Shown here: in pieces, positions 23,144-34,957 of the stretch
How positions within the stretch are numbered: the stretch's first letter is position 1
Layout: each line of letters begins with the position of its first letter
NCBI GenBank assembly: GCA_004802705.1
Contig: SGPL01000089.1
Coordinates: 17,400 to 81,399, forward strand
Direction: 5' to 3'
Length of the DNA stretch: 64,000 bases
Origin: Bondarzewia mesenterica
Lineage: Eukaryota > Basidiomycota > Agaricomycetes > Russulales > Bondarzewiaceae
Notes under the pieces: model-generated
What the model saw: only the letters and a program-made list of their open reading frames with translations
The model's database searches: none
Told to the model about the DNA's origin: nothing
Translations under genes and position numbers: made by a program

Positions 23144-25432
23144 ATGGCTCCAAAGTGCGAGCCATTGTGTCAATTTGGTGAAAGGTGCGCTCAGTGTCGC
23201 TTAATAAAATACGAAGCTGAACCTGCGACACGCGAACCTTTTGCGCACGATCCCTGAACAGACTCTACTTCACGACATTCCCGCACCCATCACCAAGGGA
23301 GGAAACATTGAACGAGCTCGCATCTCAAAATAATACTCCCAGGATCCGTGGTGCCCCCAAGAGTGGGCCTTCAGTCTCACCTGACGACGATGCGAAATAC
23401 TACTACTTCACCATCGATGACCAGCTCGTCTACATGTCCTTCTTCCAGGATTGGGGACCGCTTAACATTGCGATGGTATACAAAGCATGCATATACATCC
23501 ACTCGCTGCTTGTGGTACATATGATTGCTCAGAGTCCGCTCACAGTTGTTCGCGTGCATTGACTATGTTGCTTGCTCAGGACGAGGAATTGACTTCCTAT
23601 CGGCTAGTTCTCTATACATCGGACAATCCCCAAAGAAAGGCAAATGCGGCACTACTAATGGCTCTCTTTGCTGTACGTCTCACTTTTATCACAGGTTGAT
23701 CGCGTATTAAGCTAGTGCTTGAACGGTTTGCAGCTAATCGTGCAACAACGCGCGCCTTGGGATGCCTTTCAGCCCATCGCCGAGCTAGAGTTTATGCCGT
23801 TTCGTGATGCAGGCCGTGGTCGCTCCGATTTCAACCTAAATATCCAAGACTGTCTGTGGGGTATGTACAAGGCGATGCAGAATGGTCTATGTGATCTAAA
23901 CGATTTCGACATCAACGAGTACGAGTTCTACGAGAAGGTGGAGAATGGGGATTGGAACTGGATAACGCCCAACTTCATTGCATTTGCCTCTCCTGTCGAC
24001 CCTGTTTGGGTGAAGAGCCAGAAGGAGGAGCAGAACAAGACGGATGTGGGTCCTTCGTCGCCAACTCGACCGTCCTCTCCATCAAAGTCTTTGGCTTTGC
24101 AAAGAAAGCTTCCGGCACCATTTATGAATTGCTTGGAGTATTTCGAGCAGAGGAATATCAGAGTTGTCGTGCGGCTCAATAATGAACTCTATGATCGGAA
24201 TACCTTTATGGAACGCGGCATCAATCATCTAGAACTCTACTTCGATGACGGGACTAATCCAACGGACGAGATTGTTAGGCGATTCATTGATCTTTCTGAC
24301 GAGATAGTTCAGGCAGGGGGTGTAGTGGCCGTCCATGTAAGTTGCACTATGCAATGTCGACTTTTGTACTAACACTAGGTTTCTATAGTGCAAAGCAGGC
24401 CTTGGGCGTACTGGAACGCTGATAGGTGCCTATCTTATCTGGAAATACGGCTTCACAGCCACTGAAGCCATCGCCTTCATGCGGATAGTGCGGCCCGGAT
24501 GCGTCGTCGGTCCGCAGCAGCAGTACATGTATTGCAAACAACTGGAATGGTCGAAATGGGCTGCTGTCGATGAAATGCGCAGGAATCAAGTATCTAGCGC
24601 TCTCGCATCCACTATCGTCACACCGGCGACGCCACCGGCAGAGACGGATGAGAACGTCCCGATGGACGCGGTAGCTACCAATGCTATCATGCTTCCGTCG
24701 ACACCACCACCAACAACACTTCCCCCCATCACCCCGAGCAAGCACGTTGCTGCAGCTGCGGCCAAAGCCAAATCAATTGCCCCTCCTGGACAACCGCGCA
24801 AGACGCCAAACGCCAAACGCGTTGCCCTCGACTCTTCCGACGATGAAGGCGACGACGCATTGCCAGCTCTCGGTGCTGCACCTCCGGCCCGCCAGAAACT
24901 GCGCTCGCCTCCGAAGACAAGTATTGCCCGTGTGACCGCCTCTGAGCAGCGTCCCGCACGCGTGACACGGTCGACAGCAGGGACGATCATGTCAAGGAGA
25001 CCGGGAACGGCACTCAGTGCGGTGTCAACCAAAGCAAACGCAAGCGGTCAAGCACCCAACAAGATACCGCGCCTCAATAATGGCGCCGCAGCCCGCAATA
25101 CAACCGCCTCAAACAATACTTCCACCGCGAAACTTCCTTCAATAGTGGTTGCACCGCCTGTTCGCCGCTCTCAACGAGCTCCCTCCCCAGTCCCCTCGCG
25201 ATTGCCCACACTCGTACCGTCAAAAAGGCCGCACCATAATTCGGTAAGCTCACTTGGGGAGGTTGTGGGCACTACGACGCTCAAAGTCACGCAGGCAGCT
25301 GTGGCGACGAATGAGTGGATGAAGAACAACGCGAACGCAGTAATCAAGCCGGGAAATAAGAGCGAGCGGCCAGGATTGCGGAGCGTAAGACGGAGGAGGA
25401 GTAGTTTTAGCGCAGCCGACGTCGTTGCATGA
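23144..25432 (+). CDS. CDC14: CDC14 dual-specificity protein phosphatase
   Basis: Cdc14 removes phosphates from CDK substrates at mitotic exit and in cytokinesis/septation. N-terminal half (A domain): DRLYFTTFPHP, YYYFTIDDQLVYMSFFQDWGPLN, YRLVLYTSDNPQRKANAALLMALF. Then FYEKVENGDWNWITPNFIAFASPVDP and the catalytic loop HCKAGLGRTG. The catalytic histidine codon ends at 24336 and the cysteine codon is at 24389-24391, with a 52-nt intron exactly between them. YIFMxxxRPGCVVGPQQQY-type residues follow. The last ~280 residues are low-complexity, rich in S/P/A/R, as expected for a regulated tail with many SP/TP sites. Start: MAPKCEPLCQFGE at 23144. The stop is at 25430-25432. Confidence 0.93.
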
Positions 25433-26026
25433 GCGGTTAGGCGTGTGTTGATATCGGTTTGGTTCGATTTGACTTGATTCGTGCATGGTGCATCGTTGAT
25501 TGATAGCCATCACTAATTCTTTTGCGTTTTGCTGTATTCGTTTGATACAGGTTCTTTCGTTTAGCAATTCGTTGTTATGTTGTTTCTATCTGCAGCATCT
25601 CCTTTATTTCACCAGCATCGACGCCCACATTCTTGCATATCCTGCATATTCCCCCTTCCCCTCCCAAATACCATCTTCCACAGCCCCCCTCTCTGCCACC
25701 ATCTTTTTGCGGACCCACCATCTTTCTTTCCGTCATTTAATTTATACGCACATGATGCAGTTGTAAATATGCAATTGTGATCCACCGACCGACTTTTTGG
25801 CTGATACCTATTAGCCGTGATACATATCCCACCTCACATCATCACGCCTACTCATATCTACACTCCGCATTGTGTATATATGTCCAGTTATTTCTTCAAC
25901 GATCTCGCCCTTTCAAGATACTGTTCTGCACCCCGGTAGCAAACAACATAGCAAGTTAACAGTACATGTCAAGCACACTTCTTCAGACTTCTTCCCAGCG
26001 CAATCCAACAAACATAATCTCATCTA
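25433..26026. other. Convergent intergenic region CDC14 / HEM12
   Basis: 594 bases, pyrimidine-rich on the plus strand, between two stop codons facing each other. These are presumably the two 3' UTRs. No gene or stable hairpin terminator stands out. Confidence 0.5.
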
Positions 26027-27311
26027 TCACAGCACAGCGTCTCTGGCTGAGTACTTGTGCACGCACTCGAAGAACCACTTGAGATCTTCCGGGTCGACAC
26101 CCGGCGTGATCCCATGTCCCAGATTCGCGATCCATGCCTTCGGGGCATTGGCGCCCTGTCCCTTGAACTCCCTGCACATCCGCTTTACCTCCCGCTCAAT
26201 GGCATCGCGACCGGCGTACAGCACATTTGGATCGAGATTTCCCTGGATCGCGATGGGCGTGGCTTGAATCGCTGCGCGCGCGTGGGAGGGCTCAACACAC
26301 CAATCGATGCCCAGGACGTCGTAGCCGGCAGCGGCGCAGGTCGCCAGCGACATGTTGGCGCCTTTCGGGTAGAGTGTCATGGGCACAGCCTGGATGTTGG
26401 CGGTTGCGAGACGAGCGCGGAGCGAAGTCGCAATGTGTTGGAGGGAAGGAAGAGAGAAGGTAGCGAAGTCGTGCGGGGAGAGCTCGCCCGCCCACGAGTC
26501 AAAGATTTGGAGGAGCTACAATTCAATGAGTTGACTGAGCCTGAAACTAGATGACTGGAGGCGGAAAGAGACGTACTTGCGCGCCGGCTTTGACCTGTCC
26601 AAAGAGATAGTCCACGCAGACGTCCGCGATGCGCATGAGGAGCGCCTGTGACTCCTCAGGATATTGGAACAGCCAAGTCTTTGCCTTTTGCAGCGTCTTG
26701 CTCCCGCCCCCTTCGATCATGTACGCGAAGAGCGTCCACGGAGCACCGCTGAACCCAATCAAGGGGACCTGCCCCTTCAATGCGTGCCGCGTCTGTGTGA
26801 TGGCAGCAAAGACATAGCCAAGCTCCTTGTCGACGTCGACATGCTTGCGCAGTTTCGCGACGTCGGCGGGGGTGTTAAGCGGTTCGGGGAAGAACGGACC
26901 CGGGTTCATGAGCACTTCCATGCCCATAGCCTGCGGGATGACGAGGATGTCGCTGAAGATGATGGCAGCGTCGAGGAGGCCGGCGTACCGACGTGTGGGT
27001 TGCAGCGTGACCTCGGTAGCGAGGTCGGGCGAGCGGCAAATTTCAAAGAATTCGTGTTGCTCGCGCACCTTACGAAACTCTATGCCGAGGAGCTGTGAAA
27101 AGGCAATTGACGATATTCCGAAGGTACGTACCTGGGAGGTATCGGCCAGCTTGTCGCATAACCCAGACGGGCGCACGCTCTGTCTCCTCACCTGAGTTGA
27201 AGATGGATGACATTTAAGAAATGATTGTATAAACATGGGCATAAAACAAGAACCTCTAGCAGCCCTCAACAAAAGATCATTTTTCAAGGGAGGAAAACCT
27301 GTGGCAGCCAT
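26027..27311 (-). CDS. HEM12: Uroporphyrinogen decarboxylase
   Basis: Cytosolic heme enzyme that removes four carboxyl groups from uroporphyrinogen III to give coproporphyrinogen III. Visible: [49 protein letters not shown] (substrate-binding signature, assembled across two introns), [46 protein letters not shown], and near the end [19 protein letters not shown]. The intron between 26520 and 26575 joins KAGAQ to [13 protein letters not shown] chose the ATG at 27311 (MAATGFPP), which gives a normal family N-terminus; an upstream ATG at about 27419 would add a hydrophobic stretch and is less likely. It is divergent from the SHG1-like gene with 380 bases between starts. Confidence 0.95.
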
Positions 27312-27691
27312 ATTGTCGTTCACTGTGACTGACGCAGGAGGCTGGTCTGGCGATCGATTAGGTCCAACGTATAATCCAGCAGCCAAACCTAAAACAACGG
27401 ATGCCCCTGTGCTAAGCATACAACGTTGAGACACTCAGCGTCTCGAGAAAAATATACCTGAGTGGTTATGAGATGGGGGTGGGGAGCAAGAGGGATGAGA
27501 TGATTACTTGGACTAAGGATTGAATGATCGTGAGATCAACCTTGTAATCTTATCTGATAAATTTCAATTTAGACAGCCTGACCTCGGCTTGACCAGCCCG
27601 TCACCCACTCTCATCCATTGGATTACATTACGGCTCTGCAACTTTCTCTCGTCCCCCAACCCTGCCGTACTCAAGGACACGTTGTCCAATC
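27312..27691. promoter_or_regulatory. Divergent promoter region HEM12 / SHG1-like
   Basis: 380 bases between opposing start codons. No convincing TATA element is seen; the region presumably serves both genes. Confidence 0.45.
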
Positions 27692-28472
27692 ATGTCCATC
27701 AAGAATCCAAATCAGCTTGTGAACGAGTGTGTAGCATCCTCTTGGTCTCCTGTGACCCGTTCGACATGTCGACAAAGACATACGATCCGACAGGTTCAAG
27801 AAATCGGGCGAATTCGACCGCTTTCGACGGGAGTTATTGACCCAATTCCAACAATCTGTGCGTATATTCACAAGTTTTCTCAGAGATCCTCGTGTGGTTG
27901 CATTAAAGCCAACGGTACTTGAACGGTACTTAGGAAGCCATGGAATCCTTCATGGCCCGTGTCGAGGACGTTGCCCAGAAGCGCCTCGATACAGACTCCA
28001 AGCTGCATTACATGCCATCTGAATCCATCCACCGAGAGCTCCTGCAGGAGCTTGACAGGTTCGTTTCTAGGATGCCCCGAGATATGAAACGGCATTATGT
28101 GAACAAGAGCTGCCTTCTCACAGATATCCGATCCTGGAACGCGCCCTTGTGGACATGCACGCGTTGTCCGATCCCGCCCTGTCGGCTAATATCCAGAAGT
28201 CGGCTCTAACAATATTGCGCCAGGACAGAGGCGAATCGGCTAAAGGTGAGAAATTAATTTCTTCTGACCGAACGGAAAGAAAGTTTGTGCTCGGCAAAAT
28301 AGATGGTGACGAGGAAACTGCTCTCGCACCCATCCCTCCTGTACAAGAATCTGACGTGCCATCCGCGTCCCTTGAGCCTGCACCGACGTTACCGAAGGTT
28401 AATGGTATCGAAAGGGCACAGTCGGTCGTTTCTGAGCAGCCGCCGGAAGAAATGGATATCACCACGGACTGA
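27692..28472 (+). CDS. SHG1: COMPASS complex subunit SHG1 / BOD1-like protein
   Basis: Exons 27692-27726, 27794-27857, 27934-28058 and 28124-28472. The join reads MSIKNPNQLVNEFKKSGEFDRFRRELL, then SFMARVEDVAQKRL, then LDRYPILERALVDMHALSDPAL. This is the SHG1/BOD1 domain, found in the Set1 H3K4 methyltransferase complex (COMPASS) in fungi and in the mitotic protein BOD1 in animals. The last intron (28059-28123) is essential: read through, the frame ends early in unrelated residues. The C-terminal part is acidic and unstructured, ending EEMDITTD. Nuclear location is inferred from the family. Confidence 0.85.
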
Positions 28473-28725
28473 TACTTGCACTTACACATCCATCGTCTAT
28501 TCTTAAATCTGTGTTGTTGACTTTAGACAATACTTATGAATTCATGTTTCTCGAATGACTTGCATTCCATATGGTTGATATATGAATAGGGTATGTTACA
28601 TGTATACTGCATAAACACCGCTCGCTCACGATCCAGGAACGTCCGGATAAACAAGACGGGCACAGGGAGGCGCACCTCTGTCGCGGAGAAAATCTACAAA
28701 CACTCCCCTGCATGTCATGTTTTTT

Positions 28726-30825
28726 TTAGAGACTTTGATCGTCCCGCTTGGTATCTCCCCCTCCAGATTCCGTCTCTAACTGATTGGAGGGAAGTTTGTG
28801 AATCCACTGTCAAAACGTGCACGTGTAAATTTGGGATGAGGGCTCACCTCATGAGGAGCATTACCTTCGCGATCGGTGGCATATTCCCTTGTGGTGTCAA
28901 TTTGGATTGCGATATTCCCCGTGTGTGTCTGCTGAGCATTCGTCTGAGAAACATCTAGACAAAGCATTCAAGGGCTGATGGGAAGGGACAACACTTACTC
29001 TCTTTAGCCCGTTGACAGAGATGCCACGGGGGATGCTCTGCAGCCCCGACAAGGACATGCTCTCCCCTTTGGAGCTGCCCAAGATCGACTTGCGCGCGTT
29101 TAGGGTTGCCAGGAGAGAGTTCGCATAGACTGCACCCGGGATCAGATTTGGGGGACGAAGACGAAAACAAGGGCGCACGTACGACGTCCCAAGGCAAAGA
29201 AGAAACAGATATAAATGAAGGTGTTGGGGAGGGCGGCAATCTGGGTAGTCCGTGCGATACATCAGCATGATGTTCATTGGGAAGGGTAGGTCATGGCTCA
29301 CGGTAGCCAAAGAGCAAACGGCGTCAATACTGCCGGAACAGCGTATCAATTGAGTGCACAGTTGGTCAACATAGTGTCATAGGCACCTAGTAAGCAAACC
29401 CGTGTTCACAGTGTACAGAATCTACGAAATCAAGAACGCGTCCATGAGCATTGGCGGTGCTATTTGACAGAAATTGCCTACCAGTTTGTTGATAATACTA
29501 TCGGAGCTGTCGAACAGGACAATAAGTTGGACACGATATGATCGAAGCAGACGAAAACAGCTTGTACCGTTTGAACCCAGTGCGCGAGAAATGCAGCATC
29601 GAGACAAGGGATAGTGCAATCACAACATCGCTCGCGGCCGTCGTCGCGTTGACGGCCATGGAGAGGCCCTTGAGTGTAGCGAGTTGCACGTACGTTTCCA
29701 TACGTATTCTGGAACATGATTGAGGGCTGCGTTCTTAGCAGATAAATAAATCTGATAATTACGATTTGCCGAAATATACTGGATGCGGTAGCATCAGCAT
29801 GTCGTCAACAAGGTCAGTGAACTAAGAAGCGCACCGAGTGTGACGGCTATCGGTAGGGAGTACCATAACAGAATCAGAGACATGCAAAAAGACTTCGATG
29901 GGCATATTCACGTACAGAACTGTGCTGCGATCAGTACGATCACGAAGCCTGTGAGGTAAACATTCTTCCGACTAACTGCTCTCATTCCATAAATAATTGG
30001 ATCGCACAGAGAAAATGCTCACTCACGATGGTAGATCCGATAGGTAAGGAAGCTGTCAGAGGGTGTTCAGCAAAGCAATTCAGAACCTAAACTGTTGGTT
30101 TTTACCTTTGAACAAGAAACGCAATCAATCCATTAAACAGAACTTCAACCTGTGTACACTATTGAAGCAACACGCAAATGAAAGTGACGGACAGAATTCA
30201 CCAGAAGACTCCTGCAGCCCAGCACGTTGATCAAAGCTGGCTTTGACTGTGTGTGAATCATACGCACCAGACTAGTCTTCCCAAAAACTCCGGATTGGCG
30301 AAGTTTGTGACAAGATAAGTGTACACTGGACCGGAACATTCGTTAAGATTGTGAGCGCATGGGGTCCAACTGCAGAACGGACTCACCCGTGTGCGAGATG
30401 AGTAGCTGATGTACAGTGTCGCATATCCATACAGCCAGAACCTGATCAAGACGTTCGCAATACAATAGTGATGACGAAGCAAGCAGAACTCACCAAGCTC
30501 TTGATATGCCAAGGGTCTGAATGGTAAGTGTGCCAGTAATGCCAAGTTTGTAGACAGGTGACTGGAGTGGCGACAATCTTATTTCGTGGAAACTACGACT
30601 GATGATGGAAGGGACACACCTCCGTATAACCTGGAAGGGGGAATGCAGAAAGACTTCTTGTATCAAACATCCAGGCGCTTATGATACCCACTTACACTGC
30701 CGCGATGACCGTTCCAATGAAGGTGGCTCCCAAGCTAATGATGTTCCTTCGTTAATATACAACGGTAGAAATAGAAACGGTACAGACGTAGCATCGAGGG
30801 AGGGGACTGCTCCAGAGCTAGCCAT
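28726..30825 (-). CDS. DUF6534-type multi-pass membrane protein (basidiomycete family)
   Basis: Starts MASSGAVPSLDAT at 30825; a 41-nt intron then joins to NIISLGATFIGTVIAAV. Next come QTWHYWHTYHSDPWHIKSL and VYTYLVTNFANPEFLGRLVWS. The last conserved block is YANSLLATLNARKSILG, typical of the end of the DUF6534 domain. The order (LGATF, then the QTWxYW loop, then YANSLLATLN) matches this large mushroom-specific family of about seven hydrophobic segments, whose function is unknown. Many introns interrupt it and I did not fix every junction. The C-terminus is tentative: one splice choice ends IQIDTTREYATDREGNAPHE-LETESGG with a stop at 28726-28728, while leaving the last intron in ends at 28776. 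TATTTATA on the minus strand (30915-30922) may be the TATA box. Confidence 0.72.
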
Positions 30826-32708
30826 AGCTATGCGGAAAGAGAACGCGAAAGGTTAGACGGGGAGGAATTGGTATCGCTGAACAGCTCCAAGTGCACAGGA
30901 AATGCGCGGCCTGGTATAAATACGTCCAATCGCTGAACGAATCCGAGGCATAGAACCAGGCAGTATTTATTCGTCCCGTGGTCCCCGTGGACGGATGGCA
31001 CTCACTTCTCAGAATCCAACGACGAGCCCGGTGGATATAGATTGGCCATCTCCCCGAGCTGTCGTCATTGTGACTTCGCGAAGGGGGGCCAGTAGACTGC
31101 AACAACTAGGCTTCCGATTGAAAATCTCACCTGAGATCTGCCGGCTTCCGAAGTTAAATACGTGCCCAGAACGCATTCATGCTAGATCGAACGTTGATAT
31201 ATTGCTAAGCGCGGTTGTGCGCTAGAACATATTTATTCTGAATGATATGACCGCCAAACTGAGAGAGCTAAGTTTACCCTGATTTGAGCCCTTTCGAGGC
31301 TCACTGGTAACCAGTTTGCAAGCCTGTCGAAATTACCTCCGCGAAAGTGATATTTTTCGAGATGAGTGAATGCGTACAACGTAATCACCGCGGGGCTTAA
31401 CAGCGGCGCTGTCTAATCACAGCATTCAAGGCTGACTGTAAGCACCCAAAAGTGAAAAGCCTCGGAAGCTGAAGAAACTCGTCAATGGTCGGTGAGTACC
31501 ATGTGAACCGATGGTGGCCCATTTGTGACTTTTCTGGGGCGCGCATACTCTCATTGGTTCTAAGCACTGGCGTGTTATGAATTTATGTATCACCCTTCGA
31601 AATTCACAGTCTAACCAAAATTGCGTCGGTACCGTTGCCATTCCTTGAGCGAATGAGACGTGCGTACCTGTGACCTGCCAGCATGTTTTGAAATTTCTAG
31701 ATCGCGCTTCATGGAAGAGAGACAGCTCGTTGTTTCGCAACAAATTGAGCAGGAACATGGATATGGGACCGTGTTTACCATTTACGTACTGGGCCATCGC
31801 GTGTTAGACCGCCCGGGCCGGGACAATTGCATGTCACGAGCAGTCTGAGTTCGCGAGCGCAGAATCCCCCGAAAAGCCACTGTCAGAGCAGGTCAGAGCT
31901 CAAGGCCTCCGAGGCCTCTATCGAATGACGAAGCAACTCAGACACGATTCCAGTCTTGAGAATGTCGGCACTGCATACTATTCTTGGTTGCTAAGTACGT
32001 CCGCGGTCACTGCAATGATAATGAATCACACCGCCCTAGAATCAAAAAGTCACCACCTCAGCGCCGCATCCGCACTTACTAACAGATGTAACCGCCCGAC
32101 AGCACCTCCGCCTCCCCGTATGAAGAGCTGCAGCTAGGTGTTAATAGAGCTTGACCGGAAAATTTGGGTTGTGGGCGCCATTTTATCGCCCGACTCGGAG
32201 GACCCGCATGCTCTATCGAGAAGTCCGTAACAGTACGCCGGCGATAGCCGAGTGGCAAGCTTCCAAACGTGACGATCCGGTGGCTTCTGATTGGGCACCA
32301 TTAGGGAGCCAATAAGCACCCACAACTAATCTCTTACGTACTATGGTCGTGCTCATCAAAAATCGTGTAAAAAAACAGTTCAGAACGTTCGGACCTGTTC
32401 GGACCTCAAATTTTGACGTTCTCGAAAACTTCACCCTTCTATATCACTTCTTGATCGGTTGATCATAGAGTCCAACTAGTATGTTCCATGCACTTGTCCG
32501 GTTTTCACTTTGAGTACCACATTCAGAGGGTAGCCAGCGACCGTTGTTATTGACTTAAAGAAGTATGATTGTACATATGTTACGCAGGAGCAAAGCCGGA
32601 AAGACCGATAGATAGCCCAAACGAAAAGACAGAACAACAACATGAAAGCAGGGAGAGTTATGTGGTCGACAGATTTACAAAAGGGGAAGGAAAGGGTGGG
32701 CAGATGTT
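30826..32708. other. Wide intergenic region in the accessory stretch
   Basis: About 1.9 kb. The first ~100 bases are the promoter of the DUF6534 gene. The rest has unrelated ORFs up to 123 codons on both strands with no family resemblance and no splice-linked product. No transposon ends or long repeats are visible. Confidence 0.5.
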
Positions 32709-34957
32709 CTACAACTGCACCATTTCCACAGAAGTGATGATGGCGGACGCTTTCTCAGAACGTGGCTTGATGGAACACTTGAACGGTTTCGGGTGGCTGA
32801 AGAACGGCGAATCAATGTTTTAACCCGAGCTTGAATGGGTTGGAATAAAAGTACCTGATGGTGCCGTTGGTATATTCATTGACGGGCTCAACAACAACGC
32901 CGTTCTCGACGGCCTTCGTTATGTCGAGAACAGCCAAGGCCATAGCGCAGGAGATGTAGACTGAAGCGTCCGCAAGGTGCATTCCTGTGAAGTGAATATG
33001 CGCGCGTGGACGATGCCAAGTAAGGAAACCGTTTAGTGCGATTATCAAAGCTATGAGTAGCGTGCGAGGTACATACCTGGGCAGATGCTGGATATTTGGA
33101 TGATGAATGGATGGGAAGCGTTCATCTTAGCGCCGAAGTCCTGGGTAAGAACAAAAGCACAAGAATCCACGTACCGTCGTCCAAAGCCGAAGTTGAAAGT
33201 GTGTGGGTCCAACTCCACCTCCCTGCCCTCTGAGGCAATGAACCGATCAGGATTGAATTTCATCGGTTCCCTATAGGTTTGCTCGTCGTGCAAGAAGTTC
33301 CTACAAAAAGGATGGCAGTGAGTGGATCAAGGGGAAGGACAAAAAAACCGCAAGACAAACCAGATGTTCGGGATGACGAGGGACCCCTTGGGGATCAGGT
33401 ACCCGTCGTGGATGTCGTCTTCCATCAGACGATGTGTGACACCTGTTAAACGTCAGACTTAGTCAAGTTACGAGAAAAGGGTTTTTTGAACGGTCGGGAA
33501 CTATCTCTGACCGAGTGGTGTAACAGGATTCCAGCGCAGAACCTCCTTCACGAGAGCATCAACATAAGGAAGGTTGGCACGGTCGCTATAAGTAGGAAGG
33601 CGGTCCGATCCGATGACAGAATCGAGCTCCAGCTGAGCTTTCTTCTGTACCTCAGGGTAAAGGGTCATAGCGAGGAAGAATGAATAGATCGCTGAAACCG
33701 TCTGCATGAGAACCTAGCGGTCAAAAAAATGCGATTGGATAGCTTGGATGTGAACATACGGTGTCCGCTCCACCTGTCCGTCAGGGTTATCAATAGATGG
33801 ATTCCCACCGAGACAATAGGCGCTACTGACCAGAGTAAAGCGAAGCTGCTGCCCACTTGACATTGTGTTCTTGCTCAGGGGTCAATTTTTGATCCAGGTA
33901 GCTAGACGTAAACGAAGGTAAGGCAGTTCCAGACGCCTGAGATGATGCGAAAGCCTGAGCTCTCTGCCGATAAGACAATAACAATTGAAAATCTACGTAC
34001 CATCTGCTGCTTCACATATTCGTGCGGCATATCAGCCATTCTTTGGAGGTCTACGATCCACTTCTTTGCGGTCCGCTTCCAGCCCGCACCAGGAAACCAT
34101 TCAGGCACATGCCGTAGGGCCGGAACCATGTCGACCAGCTGGTATAGATGTCAGCGAGCGGTCATTTGATCGCACAAACGCCACCTACGAAAGCTCCCGG
34201 CTCAGTCGCACGCGAGAACTGGTCCGTCGCAATATCTGCGTTGAGAATGAAAGGATCATCATGTTCCTTCACAAGATACCCGTGTGAGACGGTCAAGATG
34301 ATAGCGCCAGCAGTCCTATGACGTGGTATCATGGAGACCAAGCCAGGGTGAGTGCCTCATAACGGCAACAGCGAAGAAGACCTACTTGCGGATGTGTTCC
34401 GGTAATTCATCCGGTTTCTCAAGAATGCGGCGTAAGAAGCGGTGGGTTTCCAGTTCCTCAATGGGGTGGAAACGCTCCATATGCATACGAGTGCCCATAA
34501 GACTGTGCAGCATCTTACGGTATTCCCTGAATCGGTCGCCGTAAGGGGTGAGCGCTAGAGTGTTCTTCCAGCCCACGATCTCGCTGCCCATCATCAGGAC
34601 AGGCCGATCAGAGTAGATAGCACTCTTTTTCTCCAGCATTTCGGTGGCCGTCTTCAACGAGTTTAGGATAATGATGGGTTGCCCCAACACTTTGACCGAT
34701 AGTATGTTGCCTGATGGAAAGCAAGGTTGAGAGGATATAACGGGTACGGATTTGCAGCACGTACCCCACTGGTCGCCCCATTTGGCAAATGTCTTCCACT
34801 CATGGGAGGTGGGCATATCCAACATGTTGCCAATGAGGGGCAGGCCCTTAGGGCCAGGGGGAAGAGGAGCAGAAGAGCGGGACGAGAAGATGCGCTTGAG
34901 GAGGTATGCTCCCAGCAACGCGAAGCTAACATCCAAGGCTGTGATGGAGATGGTCAT
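32709..34957 (-). CDS. Cytochrome P450 monooxygenase (class II, ER-anchored)
   Basis: Begins [24 protein letters not shown], a membrane anchor, then the proline hinge [13 protein letters not shown]. Further motifs: [12 protein letters not shown] (C-helix), GGADTT (I-helix), KEVLRW (ExxR), FNPDRF and [17 protein letters not shown] (heme loop). The C-terminus [16 protein letters not shown] is typical of the large CYP5xxx P450 families of mushrooms, the group containing many orphan enzymes of secondary metabolism and wood-extractive breakdown. The substrate is unknown. The gene is cut by many introns. Two exons are tiny: 14 nt (33760-33773, GGADT) and 11 nt (33077-33087, with the heme cysteine). 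The stop is TAG at 32709-32711. A TATA-like TTTATAAG stands at 35096-35103 on the minus strand. It needs a separate reductase, unlike the fusion gene at 10.3 kb. Confidence 0.92.
33077..33087 (-). other. 11-nt micro-exon carrying the P450 heme-ligand cysteine
   Basis: CATCTGCCCAG on the minus strand. Preceded by an 87-nt intron ending atatccag and followed by one starting gtatgtacc. Joining CGACG + CATCTGCCCAG + GAATG gives RRICPGM, the exact P450 heme loop. Confidence 0.85.
33760..33773 (-). other. 14-nt micro-exon carrying the P450 I-helix motif
   Basis: GTGGAGCGGACACC on the minus strand, with acceptor gacag before and donor gtatgt after. The join TCTG + exon + ACGGTTTC reads SGGADTTVS, the oxygen-activation motif of the I-helix. 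Confidence 0.8.

Noticed and set aside
26027..34957. HEM12 plus P450 as a functional heme-supply cluster
   Set aside because: HEM12 is a housekeeping gene separated from the P450 by SHG1, the DUF6534 gene and large spacers; nothing in the sequence links them.
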